DNA from: Peptococcaceae bacterium
GTDB taxonomy: Bacteria > Bacillota > Peptococcia > Peptococcales > Peptococcaceae
Assembly: GCA_019420345.1 (NCBI GenBank)
Contig: JAHZHI010000055.1
Location: 23,969-87,968 of the forward strand
Reading direction: 5' to 3'
Length of the DNA stretch: 64,000 bases
The translations under genes and the position numbers were made by a program. The notes beneath the pieces were generated by a model that saw only the letters and a list, made by a program, of their open reading frames with translations, had not been told where the DNA came from and made no database searches. Below are positions 35,470 to 44,613 of the stretch, piece by piece. Position 1 is the stretch's first letter. Every line of letters starts with the position of its first letter.

Positions 35470-35499
35470 GATTGTTCTCTTTCTTATAAATAACAAAAA

Positions 35500-35521
35500 G
35501 GGATGACCGAGCGGTCATCCC
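35500..35521 (-). terminator. intrinsic terminator of rplU-prp-rpmA
   Basis: Perfect 10-bp arms GGGATGACCG/CGGTCATCCC with a two-base loop and TTTTTG after it on the minus strand. It separates the ribosomal genes from the MutS-like gene. Confidence 0.8.
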
Positions 35522-35532
35522 CCATTTTCTTC

Positions 35533-35811
35533 TTATTCAGCAGCATAAACGCTGACCAGGGTCTTATTGTTGCCCTTTTCGTAACGAACGACGCCGTCGA
35601 TCTTTGCGAACAGGGTATCATCGCCGCCCTTGCCAACATTAGCGCCCGGATGGATCTTGGTCCCTCTCTGGCGATAAAGAATGTTGCCGGCCTTTACGGT
35701 CTGACCATCACTCTTCTTCGCACCGAGACGCTTGGAGTGGGAATCACGACCGTTCTTGGTACTACCTACCCCTTTTTTAGATGCGAATAATTGCAAATCG
35801 AGTTTGAACAT
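35533..35811 (-). CDS. rpmA: 50S ribosomal protein L27 with cleavable N-terminal peptide (92 aa)
   Basis: L27 of the large subunit, near the peptidyl-transferase centre. It starts [18 protein letters not shown]; the nine-residue extension is the Firmicutes signature cut after Phe9 by Prp, exposing the functional Ala-Ser-Lys-Lys end. The start at 35811 is set by GAGGAGGTGGACAAG. The rest matches L27 ([23 protein letters not shown]). It follows prp by 13 bases. Confidence 0.97.
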   Translation of the reverse strand: MFKLDLQLFASKKGVGSTKNGRDSHSKRLGAKKSDGQTVKAGNILYRQRGTKIHPGANVGKGGDDTLFAKIDGVVRYEKGNNKTLVSVYAAE

Positions 35812-35824
35812 CTTGTCCACCTCC

Positions 35825-36154
35825 TCAAACATGAACACTGTTTGCTTTGATGAAGTTCGGATATGTCTCAGCCAGCGCGCTGGCTCCGACTTCTAACGTT
35901 TTCAGCACCGCTTCCGCGATGAGCGCTTCGCGATCATCCGCGATCGGTGATAACATCAATTTCACATAGCCTTCGTCTTGTTCGGCTTCGTAGTGCACCC
36001 CTTGCACAGCCAGACTGTTCTCAGTCACAATGGCCAGGGTGGAAGCCGCCGCACAGACCAAATCCTCACCATACGGAGCGGATTCTGCATGCCCGGAAAA
36101 TTCATAACCTGCCAGGCGCTCGTCTGTGTCATAGTAAAGCGTCACTCGGATCAT
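35825..36154 (-). CDS. prp: ribosomal-processing cysteine protease Prp (109 aa)
   Basis: Protease that trims the L27 N-terminal peptide. The catalytic pair is visible: histidine in the strand-turn [16 protein letters not shown] and the cysteine in LVCAAAS (about residues 22 and 34). The length and position between rplU and rpmA are those of the family. The start overlaps the L21 stop by one base. Confidence 0.95.
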   Translation of the reverse strand: MIRVTLYYDTDERLAGYEFSGHAESAPYGEDLVCAAASTLAIVTENSLAVQGVHYEAEQDEGYVKLMLSPIADDREALIAEAVLKTLEVGASALAETYPNFIKANSVHV

Positions 36155-36465
36155 TAGCCAACGATCGATTCAACAGTCACGCGGGTGTAAGGCTGACGAT
36201 GACCTTTTTTGCGGCGATAGTTCTTTTTAGGTTTGTATTTGAAAACAACGATCTTAGGTGCTTTGCCGTTTTCAACAACCTTGAGGTTAACCTTAGCGCC
36301 TTCAACGTAAGGCTTGCCGGTAACGATTTCGCCGTCCTTGTTGAGCAACAATACGGAGTCGATTGCTACAGTTTCACCAGCTTCAGCGTGGAGCAGTTCC
36401 ACATCGAGAGTCTGGCCTTCTTCAACTTTGTATTGTTTGCCACCAGTTGCAATAATAGCGTACAT
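36154..36465 (-). CDS. rplU: 50S ribosomal protein L21 (103 aa)
   Basis: Begins [18 protein letters not shown], the invariant L21 start, and ends with the basic RNA-binding segment [20 protein letters not shown]. First gene of rplU-prp-rpmA, behind a structured leader that may mediate feedback by L21. Confidence 0.97.
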   Translation of the reverse strand: MYAIIATGGKQYKVEEGQTLDVELLHAEAGETVAIDSVLLLNKDGEIVTGKPYVEGAKVNLKVVENGKAPKIVVFKYKPKKNYRRKKGHRQPYTRVTVESIVG

Positions 36466-36570
36466 TTTTTCACTCCTCCCTGAGAATACTCGCTGCGGCT
36501 AGGTAGCAGCAGGGCTGCGTTTTCCAACCCGACGCAGGCGGTTTCGATCTGGGAAAACACCCATATCCGA
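36466..36570 (-). ncRNA. putative L21 leader RNA
   Basis: The roughly 105 bases between promoter and rplU contain paired segments, for example CCTGCGTCGGGTTGG with CCAACCCGACGCAGG-like turns and a GCAGCCCTGCTGC stem. Leaders of this kind precede rplU in many Firmicutes. I infer the identity from position and structure. Confidence 0.55.
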
Positions 36571-36576
36571 ATATCA

Positions 36577-36605
36577 ATTATACAGAATTGGCAGAGCGCC
36601 GTCAA
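36577..36605 (-). promoter_or_regulatory. promoter of rplU-prp-rpmA
   Basis: On the minus strand TTGACG (36600-36605) and TATAAT (36577-36582) are 17 bases apart, a near-consensus strong promoter. Confidence 0.8.
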
Positions 36606-36666
36606 GAAAAATGTGTGCTTTGCTGGTCATTTTTGAGAAATAATGAGCGCCGCCGTTCATAAAAAA

Positions 36667-36693
36667 ATCGGAAGACGGCAAGCGTCTTCCGAT
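36667..36693 (-). terminator. intrinsic terminator of the TIR gene
   Basis: Perfect 11-bp arms ATCGGAAGACG/CGTCTTCCGAT with a 5-base loop and seven T on the minus strand. Confidence 0.85.
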
Positions 36694-36710
36694 TGAATGA
36701 TGGCTGCGGC

Positions 36711-37322
36711 TTAAAGCATCTTCGATACGTAGGCCACACGGTCGCCAGCCTCTTCGGTGAACGGTACCTGGCCAGCTTCCTGATCCTTAAGTACATCGAG
36801 GATGACTTCGCAGAGGTTGTATTTGGTGTTGACATGGTCGACACGGTTGTTGTATTTGTCGCGGTATTTTTTCATACGTTCCGCTTCGGCTTCGCTGAGG
36901 TATTCATCCTTGAACTGCCCATAAAGTTTGCCGTTGACATATTTTTCAATGTCGAGATTGTCCACCTCATCAAGATCAACGACGACCACTGGCAAAGCAG
37001 CGCGTTCATCGGTGACAGCATGACTCTTGGTGTATGCCACTTCCTTGGCACACTGCGCGGAACTCATGGATTCTTCACTGAGATAGAACAGCACACCTTT
37101 GCAGTTAAGGTTGGCAATGGCGCCGAAGATGGTGCTGTTGTAGCCATCCCCGGTCATATTGGATTCAACGTCGATCCAGAGATTTTTGCCAGCTTCCTGC
37201 AGCGCGATGACATCGGCATACACATTGGCGCCGTCACGGGTGGAATAGCTGACGTAAATATATGGCTGGCTGCAATCGCAGGCCTTGATTTTTGCTGCTA
37301 ATTCTTTAATGGTTTCTGTCAC
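36711..37322 (-). CDS. solo TIR-domain protein (203 aa)
   Basis: Residues 18-125 have the TIR layout: first strand YIYVSYSTRDG, the BB-like region NLWIDVESNMTGDG, and CKGVLFYLSEESMSSAQCAKEV, in which Ser..Ser.x-Cys-x-x-Glu places Glu94 where catalytic TIR NADases have their glutamate. Residues 125-203 are a charged helical tail. There is no membrane segment or partner domain. The start is GTG behind GAGAGGAAG. It may act in NAD-linked signalling or phage defence, or only as a protein-interaction module; nearby genes are housekeeping. Confidence 0.7.
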   Translation of the reverse strand: MTETIKELAAKIKACDCSQPYIYVSYSTRDGANVYADVIALQEAGKNLWIDVESNMTGDGYNSTIFGAIANLNCKGVLFYLSEESMSSAQCAKEVAYTKSHAVTDERAALPVVVVDLDEVDNLDIEKYVNGKLYGQFKDEYLSEAEAERMKKYRDKYNNRVDHVNTKYNLCEVILDVLKDQEAGQVPFTEEAGDRVAYVSKML

Positions 37323-37447
37323 GTTATCAACTTCCTCTCGATTCTAAACAACAACAGTTAATGGAAAAATTATAACACAACCGGTCGGTGAATGAAAGAC
37401 AGACCGCGTTTTTTGTCCACGCTCCACCAACGCAGCGCGTCAAAAAA

Positions 37448-37480
37448 AGCGGCACAAAACATGCACGGTTTTGCGCCGCT
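37448..37480 (-). terminator. intrinsic terminator of the nitrilase-proC unit
   Basis: Thirteen-base arms starting AGCGGC and ending GCCGCT, with one mismatch, followed by seven T on the minus strand; just past the proC stop. Confidence 0.8.
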
Positions 37481-37494
37481 CTCAAGTAACGCGA

Positions 37495-38325
37495 TTATGC
37501 CAGATCGGCAGCTGCCTGCGCCTCCATAGCCAGGAATTTTTCCGAGGATGCGTCCATGGCATCGATGAGCGCCGCCTTCATGCCCTGCTTTTCCAACACA
37601 GCCACACCAGCAATGGTGGTGCCGCCAGCCGAGCAAACAGCGTCGCGCAGCACTGCAGGATGTTCGCCGCTTTCCAGCACCAGCGCCGCTGCTCCCAGCA
37701 CCGACTGCGCTGCGAACGTGTAAGCATCCTTGGCCGGGATGCCAAGCTTGATGGCACCTTCTGCCATGGCTTCGATGACCATGTACACGAAGGCTGGCGA
37801 CGAACCGCTGACAGACCCCACCGCATGCATCACATCTTCACGCACAATGGCCACCTTGCCAAAGCTTTCAAAGAAACGTGTCACAGCAGCACGTTCTTCC
37901 TCCAGCATGTTCTCAGAGAAGCAAAGCCCTGCCATGCCCTGACCGATTTGCGCCGGGGTGTTCGGCATGGCACGTGCAATGCGCACGCCAGGATTGTCCA
38001 CCAATGCAGCAATGGAAGCGATGCTGTAAGCTGGCGCAATGGCCACCACGATCTGGCCTGGTACGAGCACTTCACGAATATCCAAGAGCACCTGCTTATA
38101 AATGTTCGGCTTCACCGCTAAAACGATAACCTCCGATTCTTTCGCCAACGCACGGTTTGTTTCTGCCGCCGCCACACCATATTCCTCAGCCATTGCCTGC
38201 TGATGAGCCGGCGTGTTGGTATGCACTGCCACACGCTCCGGCATAGTCAGCCCAGCTTTCAGTGCACCAGCAAGCATGGCACGGCCCATATTGCCGCAGC
38301 CGATAAATCCAAAACTGTATTTCAT
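37495..38325 (-). CDS. proC: pyrroline-5-carboxylate reductase (276 aa)
   Basis: Last step of proline synthesis, reducing pyrroline-5-carboxylate with NAD(P)H. The N-terminal Rossmann fold begins FGFIGCGNMGRAMLAG. The C-terminal dimer domain has the family signature AVGSVSGSSPAFVYMVIEAMAEGA and SAGGTTIAGVAVLE. The start MKYSFG at 38325 is chosen on its GGAAGA site and a 17-base gap after the previous stop. Paired with the nitrilase-family gene. Confidence 0.95.
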   Translation of the reverse strand: MKYSFGFIGCGNMGRAMLAGALKAGLTMPERVAVHTNTPAHQQAMAEEYGVAAAETNRALAKESEVIVLAVKPNIYKQVLLDIREVLVPGQIVVAIAPAYSIASIAALVDNPGVRIARAMPNTPAQIGQGMAGLCFSENMLEEERAAVTRFFESFGKVAIVREDVMHAVGSVSGSSPAFVYMVIEAMAEGAIKLGIPAKDAYTFAAQSVLGAAALVLESGEHPAVLRDAVCSAGGTTIAGVAVLEKQGMKAALIDAMDASSEKFLAMEAQAAADLA

Positions 38326-38342
38326 TTGATCGTCTTCCTTTC

Positions 38343-39131
38343 TCACTGACGGCCCAGCGGAATCTGCCTCCGCACCGCCTGAACCATGTCAAAATCAATT
38401 GTCACCACGCGTGTCTCTGGCTCTATGCCGAGATCACAGACCACTTCAGCCCATGGGTTGACCACCATGGTGTGCCCCCAGGACACGTAGCTGGCATTCT
38501 CATCACGCGCCGGCGCCACGCCAACAGCATAACACTGCCCATCCATAGCCCGAGCACGGAACAGCAATTCCCAATGGCGCGGACCCGTGGACATATTGAA
38601 CGACGCTGGATAAATGAGCAGCTGTGTGCCAGCATCCACCATCGCCGCTGCCATATCAGCAAAACGAATGTCAAAGCAAATCGCCAAGCCCACGCGTCCC
38701 CACGGTGTGTCAAAAACAGTGAGAGACGTGCCCGGCGACAGAACGTCGCTTTCCTTAAAATACTGTCCGCCTTCAATATCGATGTCGAAAAGATGCATCT
38801 TACGGTGTTTGGCCACACAAACGCCCTGCGGATTATACACATAACTGGTGTTGTAATAATGGCCATTTTCTTCTTCACAAATCGATCCGCCCACCAGCCA
38901 GCAGCCATTTTCCTTGGCAGCGGCCGCCAGCATCTGCTGGGCCTCGCCGCCTTCGGCTTCGGCGTAGTCGGCAAAACGTGATGTTTCATACGGCACGCAG
39001 AACATTTCCGGCAGAATCACCAGTTCCGCGCCCTTGCGAACGACACGGTCAATCTCTCGGCGCGCCGCTTGGAGATTGGCTGTCTTATCGTCTCCAGCAG
39101 CCAGCTGGATCAATCCCAATCGACATTCCAT
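38343..39131 (-). CDS. carbon-nitrogen hydrolase, omega-amidase-like (262 aa)
   Basis: Nitrilase-superfamily amidase with the Glu-Lys-Cys triad: Glu in LVILPEMFCVPYE, Lys in AKHRKMHLFD and Cys in VGLAICFDIRFADM. The length and the KMHLFDIDIEGG segment fit the NIT2/omega-amidase group that hydrolyses alpha-ketoglutaramate or related amides. The start MECRLG at 39131 follows AAGGAGG. Co-transcribed with proC, suggesting a glutamate/proline-side housekeeping role; substrate not proven. Confidence 0.85.
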   Translation of the reverse strand: MECRLGLIQLAAGDDKTANLQAARREIDRVVRKGAELVILPEMFCVPYETSRFADYAEAEGGEAQQMLAAAAKENGCWLVGGSICEEENGHYYNTSYVYNPQGVCVAKHRKMHLFDIDIEGGQYFKESDVLSPGTSLTVFDTPWGRVGLAICFDIRFADMAAAMVDAGTQLLIYPASFNMSTGPRHWELLFRARAMDGQCYAVGVAPARDENASYVSWGHTMVVNPWAEVVCDLGIEPETRVVTIDFDMVQAVRRQIPLGRQ

Positions 39132-39162
39132 CTTCACAGCCTCCTTATTGCAGATAATCAAA

Positions 39163-39195
39163 AACCTCGCTCATTCCACAGGAACAAACGAGGTT
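39163..39195 (-). terminator. terminator after RNase J
   Basis: AACCTCG/CGAGGTT arms around a loop of 19 bases, with TTTTTGATT after it on the minus strand. Confidence 0.6.
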
Positions 39196-39200
39196 ACACA

Positions 39201-40898
39201 TCAACTTTCTTCCATGATGATCGGCAGGATCATCGGGCGGCGGCGGGTGCGTTCATACAAGAACTTCCCTGTCACATCACGCAGGGCCTGCTTGATACTG
39301 GTCCAGTCGGTGACGCCGTCTTTCATGCATTGGTCGAGGGCTTTCTCGACACGTGCGCGGGCGTCGGTCATCAATTCATCGGCTTCACGCACATAAACAA
39401 AGCCGCGGGACACAAGATCCGGCCCAGCAACGACACGCTTGTTCTTGCGGTCAATCGTCACCACGACGATAAAGATCCCATCCTGTGACAGCTGACGGCG
39501 ATCGCGCAAGACGATATTGCCAACATCGCCAACGCCCAAGCCATCGATCAGCACACGACCAGCAGGTACCTTTCCTGCAAGGCCGACACGGTTCTGTGTG
39601 GCTAAAACAACGTGGCCGTTTTCAGTAACGATGATGTTCTCCGATGGGATTCCCACCTCTTTGGCAAGCTTTGCATGCGACAACAGCATGCGATACTCGC
39701 CGTGTACAGGCATAAAATACTTCGGTTTTACGAGATTAAGCATCATCTTGAGCTCTTCGCGGGCGGCGTGTCCAGAAACGTGAACACGTTGGTCGGTGTT
39801 GTCAATAACATCAGCACCGAGTTTGAAGAGCATGTCAATGACTTTGCTGATGAGCTTCTCATTGCCTGGAATTGGGCTGGCCGAGAAAATAACCGTGTCG
39901 CCAGCGCCAATGCGCACCTGACGATGCTCATTCATCGCCATGCGTGACAGTGCCGCCATAGGTTCACCCTGGCTGCCTGTGCAGAGAATCACCAGCTGGT
40001 TGTCTGGATATTGACGCATTTCATCCATCTCGATCAAGGTGTTTGGTGGCACATTGATGTATCCATACTCACTCGCAACGTTGATGGTGTTGACCATGCT
40101 GCGGCCAGTGATCACCACTTTGCGGCGATTGGCATGAGCAGCATTCAGCACTTGCTGCAAACGATGCACATTTGACGCAAAGGTTGCGATAATGATTCGC
40201 CCAGAAATGTGAGGGAACAACTTGTCAAACGTCTCGCCGATGGACGATTCACTCATGCTGAACCCTGGACGGGTCGCATTGGTGGAATCGCTCATCATCA
40301 GGAGCACCCCTTTGGCACTGATTTCCGCAATGCGCTGGAAATCGGTCGTGGTTCCATCCACCGGTGTCTGGTCGAATTTAAAATCCCCCGTATGGAAAAT
40401 AACGCCCAACGGCGTGTGAATGGCAACAGCGCTCGCATCCGGAATGCTATGGCAGGTCTTGATCAGTTCAACCTCCATGTGACCAATGCGAAACGGTTCG
40501 CCGTGCTTGACGACCACCAATCGTTGTTTGCCGAGGTTGCGTGCCTCCTTGAGCTTCGGTTCGAGCAGCCCAATCGTGAGGCGTGTGCCGTAAACAGGCA
40601 CATGGAGCTCTCGCAAAACATACGGCAAGCCACCGATGTGGTCTTCATGGCCGTGGGTGAGAACAATGCCCTTAACCTTTTCCTTGTTCGTCGTCAGATA
40701 CGTGATATCCGGAATCACACAATCTACGCCCAGCAGATCTTCCGTTGGAAAGGACATTCCTGCGTCAATGACGATGATCTCATCCTTATATTCGACGGCT
40801 GTCATATTCTTCCCAATCTCTTCAAGTCCGCCCAGTGGGATGATCTTGACGCCATCTTTTGGTTTTTGCTTAGAAATAACAATTTCCTCCTTCTTCAT
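39201..40898 (-). CDS. rnj: ribonuclease J (565 aa)
   Basis: Metallo-beta-lactamase ribonuclease with 5'-3' exonuclease and endonuclease activity, central to mRNA decay in Firmicutes. The metal motif is VLTHGHEDHIGG, later ligands TCHSIPDASAV, MMSDSTNA and the beta-CASP signature PVHGEYRML; a C-terminal domain follows. Size fits RNase J1/J2. A second GAAGGAGGA inside the first codons could support a downstream non-ATG start, but the ATG at 40898 has its own AGGATC site. Confidence 0.95.
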   Translation of the reverse strand: MKKEEIVISKQKPKDGVKIIPLGGLEEIGKNMTAVEYKDEIIVIDAGMSFPTEDLLGVDCVIPDITYLTTNKEKVKGIVLTHGHEDHIGGLPYVLRELHVPVYGTRLTIGLLEPKLKEARNLGKQRLVVVKHGEPFRIGHMEVELIKTCHSIPDASAVAIHTPLGVIFHTGDFKFDQTPVDGTTTDFQRIAEISAKGVLLMMSDSTNATRPGFSMSESSIGETFDKLFPHISGRIIIATFASNVHRLQQVLNAAHANRRKVVITGRSMVNTINVASEYGYINVPPNTLIEMDEMRQYPDNQLVILCTGSQGEPMAALSRMAMNEHRQVRIGAGDTVIFSASPIPGNEKLISKVIDMLFKLGADVIDNTDQRVHVSGHAAREELKMMLNLVKPKYFMPVHGEYRMLLSHAKLAKEVGIPSENIIVTENGHVVLATQNRVGLAGKVPAGRVLIDGLGVGDVGNIVLRDRRQLSQDGIFIVVVTIDRKNKRVVAGPDLVSRGFVYVREADELMTDARARVEKALDQCMKDGVTDWTSIKQALRDVTGKFLYERTRRRPMILPIIMEES

Positions 40899-40984
40899 AG
40901 ATTTGCCGATCCTATATACTCAGCTCTGTTTATTATAAACAATTTTTCCAGTGGTTGCAAGCCGCGCGGCACCGACAAAGAAAA

Positions 40985-41015
40985 AGCGACAGCATCGCGA
41001 AACGATGCTGCCGCT
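40985..41015 (-). terminator. terminator of the two-component/ABC operon
   Basis: Thirteen-base arms (AGCGACAGCATCG against CGATGCTGCCGCT, one G-U) and TTTTTCTTTG after it on the minus strand. Confidence 0.8.
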
Positions 41016-41023
41016 TGCGGCAA

Positions 41024-43006
41024 CTAATACAGGCGCTGTCCAGCGCGAATGCGCGCAATGATGTTCTGCCGCCGCAGACGCCGCGCAGCCAGCGTGGTGA
41101 TGCAAAGCGTAAGAGCCAGCACGCCCGCGCAGCAAAGAAGAATCGGCAGCAGCGGAAAATGATACGGCACAGGGAAAGCGGCGCGCACTGGCAGCGCCAC
41201 AAGGTACGTCAAAAGCACCCCCAGCGGCACGCCGATGAGAATGGCCCGCAGGCTGCAGAGGATGCTCTCAAGCGCAAGCATTTTCCGCAAGCCCTCCGGT
41301 GTCATGCCGATGCTTTGAAGCACCGCAAATTCGCTCGAGCGCATGAGCACATTCGTGGACAGAGTGCTGACGACATTGGTGAAACCGATGAGCATGAGCA
41401 GCCCGCAGAAACAGGCGAGAAAAACCAACGCCAGCACAATAGCGATATTCATGACCTTGAAATAATCCTCGGTCGCATAGACGCGGGCGCTGTAACCATT
41501 TTCCATGTAATTGTCACGGCTCTGGTCTGGAAAATGTTCGCTGAGCACTTGCTCGGCGTACGCCATAAATCCCTGCATGTCTGCCGGCGCTGCCTGCCAG
41601 CTGTATTGGCGCAGCGTCATCTCCGGCAAAATCAGGCGCACCGGATTGGTGTTCGGATAATAGAGCACATCCGGCACCTCGCCAGCATCCAGCACGGCGT
41701 CAATCGTCACTTCCGTGGTTGTGCCGTCGGTTTCTTCGAGTTTCAGCGACTGAGGCACCTTCTTGAAAAAGACCGTGTCGGTGTTGTAGCCTTTGATGTT
41801 GAGACGGTCGTTGTTAATGAGCAGAACGCTTCCCACAGGCACCCCTGCCTGCGCGCACAGCGCCTGATAATGCTGCTGGTCCAAAACAATGCACTCCACA
41901 TCGAAGGCCGCTGTCGCTTGTCCTTCCAATTCATAGTAAGAACGAATCTCCGGCGTCAGCGATGCGGTATCCAGCGTCACATCGTAACGTTCGTAGTCAT
42001 TGCCGAAGCCAAACACATCGGTGCCACCGTCGTAGCGCGCCAGCTCACCAGTGATGGCATCGCCAAGGGTGCTGGTGATCGGCGCCGCATACGCAGTATC
42101 ATCATCGGTCATAGCGGATTGATAATCGGCCGTCACAGTATAGCCATCGTCAGTCGTCATCATCGCGTTGAAGGTGCCAGCTTGATGCCAGAGAAAGCCA
42201 ATGAATACAAAAAGCACCACCGCCACCGCCAGCGCTGCCACCGTGGTACGAAAAGTCTGGCGGCTGCGTGTCAGTGTTTTATGAGCGAGCAAACCCTCGG
42301 GACCAAAGACACGCATCACCAGTGCGTCCATCCACTGATGGCTGCGGCGTGCGCGGATCTTCACCGCATCACGGCCGCGCACACTGGCGATGGCACTCTG
42401 CTTGGCCGCTTTGCGTGCTGGCAGCCAGGCGCTGATGAGCACCGTCATCAAAGAAAGCACCACTGCCAGCAGCAGGCCCAACGGTGAAAGCACAAAGCGC
42501 AGATGAAAGGTCATTGTTTTTATCATGATGTGCGTAAGGGCGTTCAATTCATCAAAGAAATGATTCGCGACAGCGATGCCGCCTGCTGTCAGCCCCAATC
42601 CCAGCAATAAACCAAAGGGAATGCCAATGAGCGCGAGCAGCACCGCTTCCCAGAGCATCGTCTTACGAATCTGCGCTGGTGTTGCGCCAACGCACTTCAA
42701 GGTGCCAAATTCTGCTGTGCGCGCACTGGCGCTGACGCGAAAAACATTTGAGATGACCACAACCGCCATGAGCATAATCAGTACACTGAGAAATGCTGCC
42801 GGCACCACCAGCACCCGCACATACATGGCACTGTACATCGTCAATCCGCCGCCAACGCTCTCGCGAATCATCGCCGCGCCACTGGCAGCAAAATGGGTCA
42901 CACAGGTGATGAGGGCCGTTGCCAGTACCACCGCCACCACCGTCCAAAAACTCCGCAAACGGTTGACACGAAACTGACTCTTTGCCAGATGAAGAAACAG
43001 GCGCAT
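41024..43006 (-). CDS. FtsX-like ABC permease, BceB-type layout (660 aa)
   Basis: Two FtsX/MacB-type membrane blocks: the first in residues 50-210 (RTAEFGTLKCVGATPAQIRKTM) and the second in the last 150 (RSSEFAVLQSIGMTPEGLRKML). Between helix pairs lies a large extracytoplasmic domain of about 230 residues (roughly 285-520). This resembles BceB-type permeases for peptide-antibiotic sensing and removal, which carry one big outer domain in the second half. The ATPase, kinase and regulator are encoded directly upstream, completing a Bce-like module. Substrate unknown. Confidence 0.85.
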   Translation of the reverse strand: MRLFLHLAKSQFRVNRLRSFWTVVAVVLATALITCVTHFAASGAAMIRESVGGGLTMYSAMYVRVLVVPAAFLSVLIMLMAVVVISNVFRVSASARTAEFGTLKCVGATPAQIRKTMLWEAVLLALIGIPFGLLLGLGLTAGGIAVANHFFDELNALTHIMIKTMTFHLRFVLSPLGLLLAVVLSLMTVLISAWLPARKAAKQSAIASVRGRDAVKIRARRSHQWMDALVMRVFGPEGLLAHKTLTRSRQTFRTTVAALAVAVVLFVFIGFLWHQAGTFNAMMTTDDGYTVTADYQSAMTDDDTAYAAPITSTLGDAITGELARYDGGTDVFGFGNDYERYDVTLDTASLTPEIRSYYELEGQATAAFDVECIVLDQQHYQALCAQAGVPVGSVLLINNDRLNIKGYNTDTVFFKKVPQSLKLEETDGTTTEVTIDAVLDAGEVPDVLYYPNTNPVRLILPEMTLRQYSWQAAPADMQGFMAYAEQVLSEHFPDQSRDNYMENGYSARVYATEDYFKVMNIAIVLALVFLACFCGLLMLIGFTNVVSTLSTNVLMRSSEFAVLQSIGMTPEGLRKMLALESILCSLRAILIGVPLGVLLTYLVALPVRAAFPVPYHFPLLPILLCCAGVLALTLCITTLAARRLRRQNIIARIRAGQRLY

Positions 43007-43007
43007 C

Positions 43008-43709
43008 TTAACGCGCCCCCTTTCGCCGGTCTTTCAACAACTCATCCGACAGCAGCCGTCCATCACCAATGGTAAGCACGCGATCTGCCATGAGCGCGAT
43101 CTTTTCATCGTGGGTGATGAGAAGCAAGGTCTGCTTGTAACGCCGATTGGCCATCTGCAGCAACGCCATCACATCGCGGCTGGCGCGGCTGTCCAGGTTG
43201 CCGGTCGGCTCATCGGCAAGGATAAATGCCGGATCGTTGATCAGCGCCCTTCCCAAAGACACACGCTGCTGCTGGCCGCCCGAGAGCGCGCTCGGCAGAT
43301 GATTGGCGCGTTCCGTGAGTCCGCACATTTCCAGAATCTCATTCAGCTTGGCTTTTTCCGGCTCGCGCTTGTCGAGCAGATAAGGCAGCATGATGTTTTC
43401 TGACGCTGTCAGCGTCGGCACCAGATTGTAAAACTGAAACACCATGCCAATATTGCGGCGCCTGAAAATGGCCCGCTCGCTTTCGTTCATGTCATAGATG
43501 GCTTGATCGTCGATGAAAACACGGCCTGATGTCGGCTCGTCAATGCCGCCGATCAGGTTCATGAGCGTCGATTTGCCGCTGCCAGACGCACCGACAATGA
43601 CGATGAACTCACCTTTTTCGACGCTGAAACTGACGTGATCCAGTGCCGTCACCGCTGTCTCACCGCTGCCATAGATTTTTGTCAGGGCCTCCACTTGAAG
43701 GATTGCCAT
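43008..43709 (-). CDS. ABC transporter ATP-binding protein, MacB/LolD type (233 aa)
   Basis: Walker [14 protein letters not shown]-loop in [16 protein letters not shown], signature [15 protein letters not shown], Walker [12 protein letters not shown], switch LLITHD. These are hallmarks of ATPases that drive FtsX-type permeases. The ATG at 43709 is eight bases behind AGGAGG; an ATG two codons earlier is too close. One base separates its stop from the permease gene, so they form the transporter pair. Confidence 0.93.
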   Translation of the reverse strand: MAILQVEALTKIYGSGETAVTALDHVSFSVEKGEFIVIVGASGSGKSTLMNLIGGIDEPTSGRVFIDDQAIYDMNESERAIFRRRNIGMVFQFYNLVPTLTASENIMLPYLLDKREPEKAKLNEILEMCGLTERANHLPSALSGGQQQRVSLGRALINDPAFILADEPTGNLDSRASRDVMALLQMANRRYKQTLLLITHDEKIALMADRVLTIGDGRLLSDELLKDRRKGAR

Positions 43710-43788
43710 AATCATCGCCTCCTATTTTCTCTATGGTTGTATCTTACCAAGCCAATGTGACTGTTCGGTGACAAGACGGCACATTTTC

Positions 43789-44613
43789 TCACTTATAAAA
43801 CTTCATCGTAAAAGTGGCTCCTGTGCCCTGTCCGCCAGCATCCACATCAATATCGCCATGCTGACCGCGCACAATCGCTAGCGCCAACGGCAGCCCAATG
43901 CCAACGCCATTCTTGTTGGCAGAGCTAGCAAAACGCACGAACAGCGAAGCCATCTCTGCCCGTGACAGGCCAGCACCAGCATCACGGACCGAAAGCCATG
44001 CATAAAGCGGATTGTCACCGCAGTCCACAACGATGGTGCTGCCGGCAGGCGAGGCCTCGCAGGCATTCTTCAAAAGATTCGTCAAGGCCTCTACCGTCCA
44101 GCGCCGATCACAGTGCAAAATGCCATCATCCATCAAAGTCACCTGCTGATCCTGTACGTCCAATAAAATCGCCAAAGGCGCCAACGCCGCGTCCAGCAAT
44201 TCTCGCGCCATCACTGCCTGCTGTTCAAAGTGCACAGCCCCAGCGTCCAGCTTCGCCAGCTTGAGCAACGTGTCGACCAGCCAGTCCATGCGCGCCAAGC
44301 TCATGCGAATGTTCGTCAAGAATTCTTCCTGACGTTCCGGCGGCGCGCTTTCAAGCAGATCGGCCATGAGCATCATCGAGGTCACCGGTGTTTTTAACTG
44401 GTGAGAAATGTTCTCCATGTATTCCGCAAATTCCAGCCTTGCTGCGTTGGCGGCATCACGCTCAGCACCCAGCTGCGCCACAAGCGTATGCAGATCGTTT
44501 TTCAGCAGCGACAAGGCGCCTTCCTGATTGTCGCGAAATTCCACCGGCTCACCATTGATCGCCTGACGCAATGTGCTGGACAAAGCCTCCAGCTCCTGTT
44601 TACGCACCCACAC
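43789..44613 (-). CDS. sensor histidine kinase without membrane segments (274 aa)
   Basis: HisKA domain with the H-box ENISHQLKTPVTSM, then HATPase with N-box NLLKNACEA, G1 VRDAGAGLS and G2 GVGIGLPLALAIV. Residues 1-60 are only a short helix; no membrane or sensor domain is encoded. The upstream frame meets a stop six codons before the GTG start at 44613, so no longer form is possible here. Bce-type kinases usually have two membrane helices. The missing part may have been lost, or sensing may be done by the permease. It overlaps the response-regulator gene. Confidence 0.85.
   Translation of the reverse strand: MWVRKQELEALSSTLRQAINGEPVEFRDNQEGALSLLKNDLHTLVAQLGAERDAANAARLEFAEYMENISHQLKTPVTSMMLMADLLESAPPERQEEFLTNIRMSLARMDWLVDTLLKLAKLDAGAVHFEQQAVMARELLDAALAPLAILLDVQDQQVTLMDDGILHCDRRWTVEALTNLLKNACEASPAGSTIVVDCGDNPLYAWLSVRDAGAGLSRAEMASLFVRFASSANKNGVGIGLPLALAIVRGQHGDIDVDAGGQGTGATFTMKFYK

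Noticed and set aside
40955..42487. A 510-codon plus-strand open frame
   Set aside because: It lies antisense to the FtsX-type permease, has His/Gln/Arg-rich composition typical of the shadow of a GC-rich gene, and no domain or ribosome-binding site.
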